A stretch of DNA of 25,010 nt from Myxococcales bacterium UBA5297. Lineage in GTDB: Bacteria > Myxococcota > Myxococcia > Myxococcales > UBA5297. Of this stretch, positions 1-7,357 are shown piece after piece (the first letter of the stretch is position 1; each line of letters begins with the position of its first letter). A program made the position numbers and the translations under genes. The stretch is from positions 405-25,414 of the forward strand of contig DHSB01000227.1 of the NCBI GenBank assembly GCA_002408385.1. Reading direction: 5' to 3'. Under the pieces are notes generated by a model. That model ran no database searches and had not been told where the DNA came from. It saw only the letters and a list, made by a program, of their open reading frames with translations.

Positions 1-232
1 GATGGGCGGCGGAGCCTCCCCGCTCGCGAAGGATGGAGGGCGGAGTCTCCCCGCGCGCGAAGGATGGAGGGCGGAGCCTCCCCGCGCGCGAAGGATGGAC
101 GGCGGAGCCTCCCCGCGCGCGAAGGATGGACGGCGGAGTCTCCCGCGAGCGAGGGATGGGCGGCAAAGCGAAGCCTCCCCGCGAGCGAAGGATGGACGGC
201 GGAGTCTCCCGCGCGCGAAGGATGGACGGCGG
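1..232. repeat. 31-bp minisatellite (about 7 tandem units)
   Basis: Tandem repeat that already runs at the left edge of the window. The anchor GATGG recurs at 1, 32, 63, 94, 125, 155, 191 and 221, giving periods of 31, 31, 31, 31, 30, 36 and 30. Units alternate between GGCGGAGCCTCCCC and GGCGGAGTCTCCC versions followed by a CGCGAGCGAAG-like tail. Because 31 is not a multiple of 3, each unit shifts the reading frame, so the similar Arg/Ser/Pro-rich translations seen in all frames reflect the repeat and do not indicate a gene. There are no unique spacers, so it is not CRISPR. The array stops about 170 bp before the next gene. The unit resembles the hairpin core of the elements at 1795 and 7391. 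Confidence 0.9.
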
Positions 233-402
233 CGAGCTCCAGCTCCGCCTTGCGTGCGGGCCCACCCGACGACCGTAGCGCCTCTCGACAGGCTGCTCGG
301 GCCTACCACGGGCACGCATCGCGCGGGTTTGGGCGACCCTGATGCGCGGTCCCGACAATGCCCGAGAGGATTTCGAGCCCCACCGCGACGGGAGCCTGAG
401 CC

Positions 403-1641
403 ATGCGAGTATGCGGCGCGATGCCCAGCCTCTGCTCGAGCCCTGTCCCGACCCGCTCTCGTCGCTGGCGCAGCCTCGCCGCACTCGGCGCAGCGGGCGC
501 GCTCGGCCTTGCCCTACACCTGAGCTGCGCCACGCCCGCGAGTCTCGAGCGAAGACACGAGCGTCTGGCCCAATCGGCACATTGGGCCGAGGGGCGCTTC
601 GGGAACCCCCGGGACAGCCTGCCGATAGAGCGCAAGGGCAGCGGCGGAACGTTCTTCAAGTTCCTGTTCGTCAGCGGCGAGCGTGAGCCCGAGGCGCCGC
701 TCCCAGTGACCAAGGTCCTCCCCGCTTCCTTGCTCGAGCCGCCCGCCGATTCGGTCCGCGTGACCTGGTTCGGCCACTCCTCGGTGCTCCTGGAGATAGA
801 GGGCCGGCGCGTGCTGTGCGATCCGGTCTGGTCCGAGCGCGCCTCGCCCGTGGGCATCGCCGGCCCAAAGCGCTTCGGGCCCCCGCCGCTGGAGCTCTCG
901 GAGCTGCCCGACCCGGACGTCGTGGTGATCTCGCACGACCACTACGACCACCTCGACGAAGAGACGGTGAGGGCGCTCTCCGCCCGCGGAGCGCGCTTCG
1001 CGGTGCCGCTCGGAGTCGGTGCCCGGCTCGAGGACTTCGACCTGCCGCCCGAGCGCATCCACGAGCTCGACTGGTGGGAGGGGCTCGAGGTCGTGCCGGG
1101 CGAGCTGACGCTCGTCGCCACCCCGGCGCGCCACTTCTCGGGGCGCGGACCGTTCGACCGCAACCGCACGCTCTGGGCCTCGTGGGTGGTGCTCGGTCGC
1201 TCGAAGCGGGTCTTCTTCGGCGGTGACGGCGGGCTGTCGGATGGCCAGTCGGAGATCGGCGAACGCTTCGGGCCCTTCGACCTGACGATGCTCGAGATCG
1301 GCGCCTACGACGAGGCCTGGGCCGACATCCACTTCGGGCCAGAGAAGGCCCTGCAGGCGCACGAGCGGCTCCGAGGAGAGGTCCTGATGCCGATCCATTG
1401 GGCGACGTTCAGCCTGGCCTTGCACGCCTGGTACGCGCCGGGAGAAGGCCTGCTCGAAGCGAACCGCATGCACAACGCCCGGCTCGCCCTGCCGCGCATC
1501 GGCCAGAGCTTCAGTCTGGACCAGCCGTTGCCCGACGAGCCCTGGTGGCGCGAGGCGATGCCCAAAGCCGGCCCGTCAGCGGAAGGGTCGGCCTTCGTGT
1601 CGCCCGGAGGAGACCGTCGCCGCCGCGCCGATCCCTGGTGA
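403..1641 (+). CDS. Exported metallo-beta-lactamase-fold hydrolase, NAPE-PLD/RomA-like
   Basis: 412 residues. A basic, twin-Arg-containing N-terminus (TRSRRWRSL, residues 17-25) is followed by a hydrophobic stretch to about residue 41 and a Cys at 42, so it is probably exported; the lipobox is not canonical. The metallo-beta-lactamase fold begins with TWFGHSSVLLE (121-131). All expected metal ligands are visible: HDHYDH at 178-183, H244 in PARHFSGRG, D275 in GGDGG and H332 in PIHWATF. The spacing and the DPVWSERASP segment fit the family that includes N-acyl-phosphatidylethanolamine phospholipase D and bacterial RomA-like proteins, so a phosphodiester or lipid amide substrate at the envelope is a reasonable guess; the substrate is not determined. 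Start chosen because GGGAG lies about 9 nt upstream. It stands alone and converges on the DedA gene, with a structured repeat between them. Confidence 0.9.
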   Translation: MRVCGAMPSLCSSPVPTRSRRWRSLAALGAAGALGLALHLSCATPASLERRHERLAQSAHWAEGRFGNPRDSLPIERKGSGGTFFKFLFVSGEREPEAPLPVTKVLPASLLEPPADSVRVTWFGHSSVLLEIEGRRVLCDPVWSERASPVGIAGPKRFGPPPLELSELPDPDVVVISHDHYDHLDEETVRALSARGARFAVPLGVGARLEDFDLPPERIHELDWWEGLEVVPGELTLVATPARHFSGRGPFDRNRTLWASWVVLGRSKRVFFGGDGGLSDGQSEIGERFGPFDLTMLEIGAYDEAWADIHFGPEKALQAHERLRGEVLMPIHWATFSLALHAWYAPGEGLLEANRMHNARLALPRIGQSFSLDQPLPDEPWWREAMPKAGPSAEGSAFVSPGGDRRRRADPW

Positions 1642-1794
1642 GGTCGGACGTAACTCCGCCGCCGGTCCGAGAGGCCGCTTTTTCAGCCGGCCAAGTTGGT
1701 GCTCGATTCCCGGTCGGGCCCATTGCCATGCGCCCCTACCTACCTCCCTCGGATCCGACTGGTCACCGGCTTCGAAACCGCACCTGTCGTGCCC

Positions 1795-1913
1795 TCAAGA
1801 GGTGTCGGAAAATCACCCTCGCCTCGGCTCGCCACCGCTCACCCCGAGCGTAGCCTCCCGAGGAACGAGGGAGGCGGAGTCGGGGGCTCGAACGATTCTT
1901 CGACGCCTCTTCA
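1795..1913. repeat. Intergenic inverted-repeat element, copy A
   Basis: 119-bp element between convergent genes. The left end (1795-1814) and the inverted right end (1894-1913) match at 16 of 20 positions. Inside is a two-tier hairpin: GCCTCCC (1853-1859) pairs with GGGAGGC (1869-1875) around a 9-nt loop, and CCCCGA (1842-1847) pairs with TCGGGG (1880-1885). The first 90 or so bases are close to identical to copy B at 7391, including the whole inner hairpin and loop. The right end supplies the stop codon of the DedA gene (TCA at 1911-1913 on the plus strand). No transposase is encoded; it looks like a MITE- or REP-like element. A bidirectional terminator role is possible because genes end on both sides, but there is no T-tract. 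Confidence 0.72.
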
Positions 1914-2573
1914 GCCTCTGCTCGCTTGATCGACCGGGCGCTGGCGCGGGGCGCGGCGCGCGCGCAGCCAGCGGCGAAGGGCGATCCGCCCGAGGGCCAT
2001 CGCACCCGCGACCGCGGCAGCGACCCAGACGAAGCGGCCGTACCCGTGGAGCAACCCGACGATGCGCTCGGCTTGGCCACCGACGGCGCAGCCGACGCCA
2101 AACAGCAGGGCATTCCAAACGAGCGAGGAGAGCCCGCCCCAGAGGAGGACGCGGCGCGCGCAGATGCCCGAGGCGCCGGCGGCCAGGAAAATGGGGGCCC
2201 GCACTCCGGGCAAGAAGCGGTTGAGCAGTAGCCACCAGGTGCCGCGCCGCCGGAAGCGCTCCTCCCACACGAGGATCTGCTCGCGCGACAGCAGGCGCAG
2301 ATACCGCTTCGCATGCGGCGCGGCCGCCAGCTTTCGACCAAGCCAGCGACCGAGCGCCCAGTCGGCCATCGCGCCGAGCAGGCTGCCCGCCATCAGCACG
2401 GCGAAGACCGCGGCGACGGGGATGCCCGCGCGCATCGCGTAGACGCCGCCGAAGACGGTGACGCTGTCGCCGGGAAACGGCGGAAAGACGTACTCGAGGC
2501 CCGAGGCGAGCAGGAGCGCGGCCAGGCCCGCGAGTCCGGCCTGTTTCATCACCGCGTCGAGCCATCCGAGCAT
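1911..2573 (-). CDS. DedA (SNARE-associated/VTT) family integral membrane protein
   Basis: 220 residues, the usual size for bacterial DedA proteins, which are inner-membrane proteins linked to lipid carrier recycling, membrane potential and drug tolerance. Hydrophobic segments alternate with loops. Two family signatures are clear: LEYVFPPFPGDSV at residues 26-38 (acidic E27 and D36) and NRFLPGVRAPIFLAAG at 118-133 (R119, R125). The start at 2573 was chosen because AAGGGGA sits a few bases upstream and the segment further upstream is Arg/Pro-rich and unlike a protein. Its stop codon lies inside the right end of repeat copy A, so its last few codons, which read as a basic polar tail, may have been altered by the insertion. 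Divergent from the response regulator with 341 bp between. The transported lipid is not known. Confidence 0.9.
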   Translation of the reverse strand: MLGWLDAVMKQAGLAGLAALLLASGLEYVFPPFPGDSVTVFGGVYAMRAGIPVAAVFAVLMAGSLLGAMADWALGRWLGRKLAAAPHAKRYLRLLSREQILVWEERFRRRGTWWLLLNRFLPGVRAPIFLAAGASGICARRVLLWGGLSSLVWNALLFGVGCAVGGQAERIVGLLHGYGRFVWVAAAVAGAMALGRIALRRWLRARRAPRQRPVDQASRG

Positions 2574-2914
2574 GCGTTCCCCTTGCTCGATTCGAACAGT
2601 CGGCGAACGTCGCTGCTTCCGGTCACAAGCACTCGGCGACGCGCCCGAGAGCAAGGTAGGTCGCCGGGCGCCGAGACCTCTGGTCTCCCGCGCGCAACCG
2701 AGGCGGGTTCTGCCTGAAGGAACGCGCTCGCCCCCGTCCCGCCCGGCGGCGAGAGCCAGCCCGCTTTTTCCTTGTTTTCTGCCCACAAAGCGGGGCCGGG
2801 CCGGGGAGTTGTCGCGCTTGTCGACGTGGATAAGTTCGCGTCGTTCGGGCAACTGGCGTGCAGGCTTCCGCTCACTCCGGACGTGCAGCGGACCTTCGCG
2901 CAACGAGGGCGGGC
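2574..2914. other. Divergent intergenic region dedA / response regulator
   Basis: 341 bp with no convincing gene, although long spurious reading frames cross it. It must carry the promoters of both the DedA gene and the response regulator. I could not find a convincing -35/-10 pair or a GG-N10-GC sigma54 site. The notable structure is the inverted repeat at 2760-2794, listed separately, which includes the most T-rich patch of the region. Confidence 0.5.
2760..2794. promoter_or_regulatory. 8-bp inverted repeat, candidate operator or attenuator
   Basis: CCCGCTTT (2760-2767) and AAAGCGGG (2787-2794) form a perfect 8-bp inverted repeat around a 19-nt pyrimidine-rich centre. It lies about 120 bp upstream of the response regulator and about 190 bp upstream of the DedA gene. 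It could be a regulator binding site in the divergent promoter region or an RNA hairpin in a long leader; the sequence alone does not decide. Confidence 0.35.
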
Positions 2915-4225
2915 ATGAACGCATACAAGGTCTTGGTGGTCGACGACGACGCGCAGTCGCTGCAGGGAATGCAGGAAATGGTTCGCTCGCTCGGTCACGC
3001 AGCCGACGGAGCGGCCTCTGCAGAGGAGGCGGTCTCGCTGCTCGCAAAGGGAGCGTACGACCTGGTCATCGCGGACCTGGTGCTTCCTGGCCAGGACGGG
3101 CTGGGGCTCATCCGCTCCCTGCGCAAGCGCCCGGTCGCCCCTCCGGTCGTGCTGGTCACCGGCCATGCCTCGCTCGAAAACGCCATCGAGGCGCTGCGGG
3201 CCGGCGCGAGCGACTACTTCACCAAACCGCTCGATCCGCAGGTGCTCAAAGACCGGCTCCAGAACCTCTTCGCCGCGCCCCCGCCCCCGCGGGCCGACCA
3301 GGGCGCGCTCGTCTCCGAGTCGATGTCGCGCCTGCTCGAATCGCTGGCGGCGCTCGCGCCCCTCGACTCGCACCTGCTGCTGTGGGGCGAGCCGGGCGCG
3401 GGCAAAGAATGGTGCGCGGGCTGGCTGCACGAGCGCTCGAGAGACACCCCTGCGCCGCTGGTGCGGCTGCACGTGGCGGCCCTGCCCGCCGAGATGGTCG
3501 CCAGCGAGTTGCTCGGCGCGCCCGCGCGTCAGGGCAGGCTCGAGCAGGCGCGGGGCGGCACGCTCTTCGTCGACGACATCGAGCTGCTCGACCCGACGAG
3601 CCAGCGCGAGCTGTCGCACGCACTGGAAACCGGGCGGTGGACCCGCACCGGCGACGGGCAGCAGTTGGAGGGCCCGGTGCGACTGGTCGCCGCGACCAGC
3701 TCCGAGCCGGGCTCGCTGCTCGCCTCGGGACGGCTGCTCGAGCCCCTGTGGCGCAGGCTCGAGCCGCACATGCTGCACGTGCCGGCCCTGCGCGAGCGGC
3801 CCGACGACATCGTCCCGCTCGCGCGCCACTTCGCCTCCTGCGCCTCCCGCGCACAGGGGCGCGAGGTCGCTCTGGCGCCCGAGACGATCGAGCAGCTCTC
3901 GCGCCACCCGTGGCCGGGCAACGTGCGCGAGCTGAAGGGGGCCATCGAACGCGCCGTGGCTCGCTCGCAAGGCGGGATTCTCCCCGCGGACCTGCTGCCC
4001 GCCTTCCCGGCGCCGGCGCGCAACGAGCTGCGCATCCCGGTCGGCACCCGGATCAAGGAGGTCGAGCGGGAGATGATCATGCGCACCCTCGAGGCCAACG
4101 GCGGCAACAAGAACCGCACCGCCAAGCAGCTCGGCATCAGCCGCCGCTCGCTCTACAACAAGCTCGAGCGCTACCGCATCGGCGCTCCCGAGAGCCAGAG
4201 CGCGCTGCCCAATGCGGGCCCCTGA
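2915..4225 (+). CDS. NtrC-family response regulator lacking the GAFTGA loop
   Basis: 436 residues: receiver, AAA+ domain and Fis-type HTH. Receiver 1-120 has the acidic pocket D10-D12, phosphoacceptor D54, T82 and K104, so it should be phosphorylatable. The AAA+ domain has Walker A GEPGAGK (158-164). After SELLG (197-201) the chain goes straight to APARQGRLEQ where sigma54 activators carry about 11 more residues containing GAFTGA, so the sigma54-contact loop is missing. Walker B reads FVDDIE (D220, D221) instead of the usual DE, and of the two arginine-finger positions one reads L275 while R281 remains. Sensor II (PWPGNVRELKGAIERA) and a complete Fis HTH (about 395-425) are intact. Start at 2915 has GAGG upstream and begins exactly at the receiver. 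It likely binds DNA and regulates without classical sigma54 remodelling. No partner kinase is adjacent. The family call is firm; the mechanism is inferred. Confidence 0.92.
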   Translation: MNAYKVLVVDDDAQSLQGMQEMVRSLGHAADGAASAEEAVSLLAKGAYDLVIADLVLPGQDGLGLIRSLRKRPVAPPVVLVTGHASLENAIEALRAGASDYFTKPLDPQVLKDRLQNLFAAPPPPRADQGALVSESMSRLLESLAALAPLDSHLLLWGEPGAGKEWCAGWLHERSRDTPAPLVRLHVAALPAEMVASELLGAPARQGRLEQARGGTLFVDDIELLDPTSQRELSHALETGRWTRTGDGQQLEGPVRLVAATSSEPGSLLASGRLLEPLWRRLEPHMLHVPALRERPDDIVPLARHFASCASRAQGREVALAPETIEQLSRHPWPGNVRELKGAIERAVARSQGGILPADLLPAFPAPARNELRIPVGTRIKEVEREMIMRTLEANGGNKNRTAKQLGISRRSLYNKLERYRIGAPESQSALPNAGP

Positions 4226-4645
4226 GAGCCTCCGCCCGCCGCGTTTGGATGCCCCTGGCCCTCGACTCGCGGGCTCGGTTCGAGGCTCGCCGCGACAGCC
4301 AGGCCAATGCCCCCCTTCCCGCGCCCCCGCGGCAAGAGGCGGATTGAAGGGAAGAGGGCCTGCCGCAGTGGTCCCCGAGCGCCCGGCTCCCGACTCGCTC
4401 TCGGGGTCCATCGCGAGGAAGGGCGGCCGTGCCCGAGAGCGAGCCGTTCGTCAGGAAAGGCAAAGGCGACCCGCGCGGTCCTCGGGAAACGAGGGATTCG
4501 CGGCTTCCTCTCCCGACTCCGACCGGGCCGCGAACCCTGGGGGACATCATCGGCAAAGCGCGCGCGCCCGTGCCGTTATCCGCTCTTTTTTTCCGAACGA
4601 GCTCCGGCACGCTGTGCGGGCCGAAATGAGAGGGCATGACGGGCG
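4226..4645. other. Gene-free region between response regulator and hpnR-like gene
   Basis: 420 bp without a credible gene. It holds an imperfect hairpin (CCTCGA 4260-4265 with TCGAGG 4280-4285, flanked by CTGGC/GCCAG) just after the response regulator, and a hairpin plus T-tract at 4551-4592, listed separately. No promoter could be assigned with confidence. Short frames here read as Arg/Pro-rich and are not supported. Confidence 0.5.
4551..4592 (+). terminator. Weak terminator- or attenuator-like hairpin before hpnR
   Basis: CGGCA (4551-4555) pairs with TGCCG (4571-4575) around a GC-repeat loop, followed after 10 nt by seven T residues (4586-4592), the longest T-run in this region. The gap between stem and T-run is longer than in a standard intrinsic terminator. 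It lies 54 nt before the hpnR-like start, so it could end transcription from the response regulator or attenuate hpnR. Confidence 0.25.
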
Positions 4646-6130
4646 ATGAAGGTCCTCTGCATCCACCCGAGCCGCTTGCTGCACGCGCGGGTCTTCCTGC
4701 GGCTCGAGCCGCTCGGGCTCGAGCTGGTGGCCGCCGCGTTGTGCCGCGAAGGCCATGAGGTGCGCCTGGTCGACCTGCAGGTCGAAAGCTACCGGGAGCT
4801 GCGCGCCGCGGCGCGCGCGTTCGAGCCCGAGGTGCTGTTCGTCAGCCTGAACTACCTGGCGAACGTGCCCGAGGTCATCGATCTTACGGTCGAGCTGCGC
4901 ACGGCCTGGCCCGAGCTGTTCGTCGTCGTCGGCGGCCACGGCGCCTCGTTCATCGCCGAGGAGCTCCTCGAGCACGCGCGCGGGGCCATCGACTGCGTGG
5001 TCACCGGCGAGGGCGAGGAGATTGCGCCCCGGCTGCTCGAGGCCCTGCGCGACCAGCGCAGGGGACTGCACCGGCTCGCCGGCGTAGTCACGCTCGACGG
5101 CCGAGGCCCCAAGCCCGCGCTGGTGCGCGACCTCGACGCGCTCGTCCCCGCCCGCGAGCTCGCCCGGCGCCGACGCCGCTACTTCATCGGCACGCTCGAC
5201 CCCGCGGCCTCCATCGAGTTCTCGCGCGGCTGTCCCTACGACTGCTCGTTCTGCAGCGCCTGGACCTTCTACGGGCGCGCCTACCGCAAGCGCGATCCGC
5301 TGCGCATCGGCGAGGAGCTCGCCTCGGTGCGCGAGCCCGGCATCTTCCTGGTCGACGACCTGGCCTTCCTCGATCCCGAGCACGGCCTCGCCGTCGGCCG
5401 CGAGATCGAGCGGCGCGGTATCAAGAAGCGCTACTTCGTCGAGACCCGCGCCGAGGTGCTCCTGCGCAACCGCGAGGTCTTCGAATACTGGCGCCGCCTG
5501 GGGTTGCAGTGCCTGTTCTTGGGCATCGAGGCGCTCGAGGCTCAGGGGCTCGAGCTGTTTCGCGAGCGCGTCGGCGTCGACCGCAGCCTCGAGGCGCTCG
5601 AGGTCGCCCGCGGGCTGGGCGTCGCGGTGGCCATCAACGTGATTGCCGGCCCCGACTGGGACGAGGCGCGCTTTCGGGCCCTGCGCGAGTGGGCCAAGTC
5701 GGTCCCGGAGATCGTCCACGTCAGCGTCGCCACCCCGTATCCGGGCACCGAGCTCTTTGGTACCGATCCCGACCGCTTCATTACGCGCGACTACCGGCTC
5801 TTCGACATCCAGCACGCGGTGACCCAAACCCGCCTGCCACTCGAGCGCTTCTACGAGGAGCTTTTGCGCACGCAGCAGGTGCTCGCCCACAAGCACCTCG
5901 GCCTCGATACCCTCAAGGCGACGGCCGGCACCGCCGCCCGGCTCGTGGCGCGCGGGCAGACCAACTTCGTGCGCATGCTCTGGAGGTTCAACCACGCCTA
6001 CGACGCCCGGGCCCACCTCGCCGACCACCGACTACCGGTCCGCTATGCGCTGCGGCTGCCCAGCCCGCTGACCTGTGTCGCGAAGCGCGAAGCCCCCGAC
6101 CCCGCGCCTCCGGACGGGCCCGCCGCATGA
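4646..6130 (+). CDS. hpnR: B12-binding radical SAM protein, hopanoid C-3 methylase HpnR-like
   Basis: 494 residues. The N-terminal cobalamin-binding Rossmann domain (about 1-145) opens with MKVLCIHPS and contains LRLEPLGLELVAAAL, SLNYLANVPEV and VVGGHGASF, which I recognise from HpnR proteins. The radical SAM core has the 4Fe-4S motif CPYDCSFC (C196, C200, C203) within SIEFSRGCPYDCSFCSAWTF. HpnR adds a methyl group at C-3 of ring A of hopanoids using SAM and methylcobalamin. Length matches the family. Start has a GAGAGGG-like site upstream and begins at the conserved MKVL. The next gene (+) encodes an HpnL-like membrane protein, which fits hopanoid metabolism, but no squalene-hopene cyclase or other hpn gene is in view. 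A related class B radical SAM methylase with another lipid substrate is the main alternative. Confidence 0.8.
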   Translation: MKVLCIHPSRLLHARVFLRLEPLGLELVAAALCREGHEVRLVDLQVESYRELRAAARAFEPEVLFVSLNYLANVPEVIDLTVELRTAWPELFVVVGGHGASFIAEELLEHARGAIDCVVTGEGEEIAPRLLEALRDQRRGLHRLAGVVTLDGRGPKPALVRDLDALVPARELARRRRRYFIGTLDPAASIEFSRGCPYDCSFCSAWTFYGRAYRKRDPLRIGEELASVREPGIFLVDDLAFLDPEHGLAVGREIERRGIKKRYFVETRAEVLLRNREVFEYWRRLGLQCLFLGIEALEAQGLELFRERVGVDRSLEALEVARGLGVAVAINVIAGPDWDEARFRALREWAKSVPEIVHVSVATPYPGTELFGTDPDRFITRDYRLFDIQHAVTQTRLPLERFYEELLRTQQVLAHKHLGLDTLKATAGTAARLVARGQTNFVRMLWRFNHAYDARAHLADHRLPVRYALRLPSPLTCVAKREAPDPAPPDGPAA

Positions 6131-6235
6131 GGTATCAGCAACTCGCGAGGAAGGGCACGCGTGGGGAGGGAGCGCCGGGCAACCCGCCGGCCCGGTCGAC
6201 CGAACACCCGGTCGCAAAAGGCCCCGGCTTCGCGG

Positions 6236-6381
6236 CGCCTCTTGGGCGGTCAAGAGGTGTCGGGAAATCCTCCCAGGCCTATCCCGCGAGGCGGGGACCG
6301 CCGCCGTCTCGGCGGCCTGCGTGCGCGGATGAAGAAGAGGCGCTGAAGCGAGGCTGAGAAGAATTTCTCGACGGACCTTCA
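6236..6381. repeat. Intergenic inverted-repeat element, copy C, with abutting second end
   Basis: A left end nearly identical to copies A and B starts at 6250, and a degenerate inverted right end (13 of 20 matches) closes at 6381. The core differs from A and B and contains a GC hairpin GCCGCCG-tct-CGGCGGC (6300-6316). Immediately upstream, CCTCTTG (6238-6244) is the exact inverse of CAAGAGG (6251-6257) with 6 nt between, as if the right end of another element abuts this left end. The right end stops about 10 bp before the GTG of the next gene, so its ribosome binding site sits at the element boundary. Confidence 0.55.
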
Positions 6382-6391
6382 GGGTAAGCGC

Positions 6392-7357
6392 GTGAAGGCA
6401 GGGGACTTCATCCGGGCTCTGGGCGCCCCAAAGCTCTTCATCCCCACCATTCTCAGCGTCGCCCTGCTCGCCTTCGTGCTGAGCATCGCCGACCTGGAGA
6501 TGGTGGCCGCGGGCCTGACGGCGCTTTCGGCCGGCGACGTGGTGGGGGTCTTCGCGCTCGCCTTCGGCTACCTGGTGCTCAAGGGCGTGCAGATCTACCT
6601 GCTGCTGCGCGCGCTCGGCATCGACATGCGGCCCGGCCAGCTCGTGAGCGTCTATGCGATAGGCGAGATGGCGAACTCGCTGCCGATTGGCGAATTCTCC
6701 CAGAACTGGTTGCTTCAGAAGCTGCAGGGGACGCGCTTTGCGACCTCGGCCGCGGCGACGACCGCCTCGCTGATGCTCGAGGGCGCCGTCACCCTGACGA
6801 CGCTGCTCATCCTCGGCATCCCCAACTGGCCCTGGCTGCGCCCGGCCATCGGGGCCTTCTTCGCGGTCTCGCTCGTGTGCACCTCGTCGCTGCTCTGGTC
6901 GCGGCGCGCCCAGCAGCAGGGCAGGCGCCTCGTGGCCCGCGGCAAGCGTCTTCGCCGGGTCGGCGAGGGGCTTCTCGCCATGCTCAAGGGCATCCGGATG
7001 CTGCTTGCTCCCGTCCCTCTGGTCGCCGGAGGGCTCTTGTCGCTCTCCTACCTGCTGCTCATCGCCCTGGTGTACTACCTCGTCGCGCACGCGGTGGGCC
7101 TCGGCGGCTTCTCGTTCGAGGCGGCCGTCACCGTCTACTTCTTCGGCCTGGCGGTGACCCTTCTGCTCGGCCCGGTCTCGACACAGCTCGGGGTTATCGA
7201 GGCCTCCTCGCTCGGCGCCATGCTCGCTTGGGGTTATCCCCAAGAGCAGGCGTTGGTCCTGCTGCTCGTCGTGCGCGTGCTGTGGATGGGCTCGACCTGG
7301 CTCGCCTGCGGGGGCGCGGCCCTCGCGCTGCGCCGCGAGTATCGGGGCCGGGCTTGA
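6392..7357 (+). CDS. UPF0104/HpnL-like polytopic membrane protein (LPG-synthase TM-type flippase)
   Basis: 321 residues, strongly hydrophobic, with about seven or eight membrane segments (roughly 15-33, 48-73, 118-143, 151-169, 206-234, 243-262, 270-282, 286-312). The segments SLPIGEF (96-102) and GPVSTQLGVIEASSL (260-274) fit the lysylphosphatidylglycerol synthase transmembrane (UPF0104) family, which includes the flippase half of MprF and the HpnL proteins of hopanoid loci. Translation probably starts at GTG 6392, with AGGG at 6381-6384 as the binding site. It lies 261 bp after the hpnR-like gene on the same strand, the gap being filled by repeat copy C. Together these suggest lipid transport or translocation linked to a methylated polycyclic lipid. 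That link is inference; the family assignment is fairly safe. It has no soluble synthase domain. Confidence 0.75.
   Translation: MKAGDFIRALGAPKLFIPTILSVALLAFVLSIADLEMVAAGLTALSAGDVVGVFALAFGYLVLKGVQIYLLLRALGIDMRPGQLVSVYAIGEMANSLPIGEFSQNWLLQKLQGTRFATSAAATTASLMLEGAVTLTTLLILGIPNWPWLRPAIGAFFAVSLVCTSSLLWSRRAQQQGRRLVARGKRLRRVGEGLLAMLKGIRMLLAPVPLVAGGLLSLSYLLLIALVYYLVAHAVGLGGFSFEAAVTVYFFGLAVTLLLGPVSTQLGVIEASSLGAMLAWGYPQEQALVLLLVVRVLWMGSTWLACGGAALALRREYRGRA

Noticed and set aside
1..232. CRISPR array
   Set aside because: Repeat units abut directly with no unique spacers, and no cas gene is present.
2..523. Open frames across the minisatellite encoding Arg/Ser/Pro-rich repeats
   Set aside because: The 31-bp period puts the same repeat into all three frames, so the similar peptides are by-products of non-coding tandem DNA.
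1802..2224. Paired reading frames beginning MSENH at 1802 and 7398
   Set aside because: The shared peptide start is the translation of repeat copies A and B; beyond the repeat the products diverge and have no protein-like features.
2801..2850. TTGTCG/GATAAG promoter for the response regulator
   Set aside because: The spacer is only about 14 nt and the hexamers are poor.
2855..2880. Sigma54 promoter (GG-N10-GC) ahead of the response regulator
   Set aside because: TGGC near 2863 is present, but the bases 10 nt on are TC, not GC.
2458..4411. Long frames of 620-630 codons on both strands over the response regulator
   Set aside because: They are GC-rich shadows of the regulator, with Arg/Ala/Pro-rich products, while the real frame has receiver, AAA+ and HTH motifs.
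4547..6028. 493-codon minus-strand frame opposite hpnR
   Set aside because: It is antisense to a clear radical SAM gene and has no recognisable domain.
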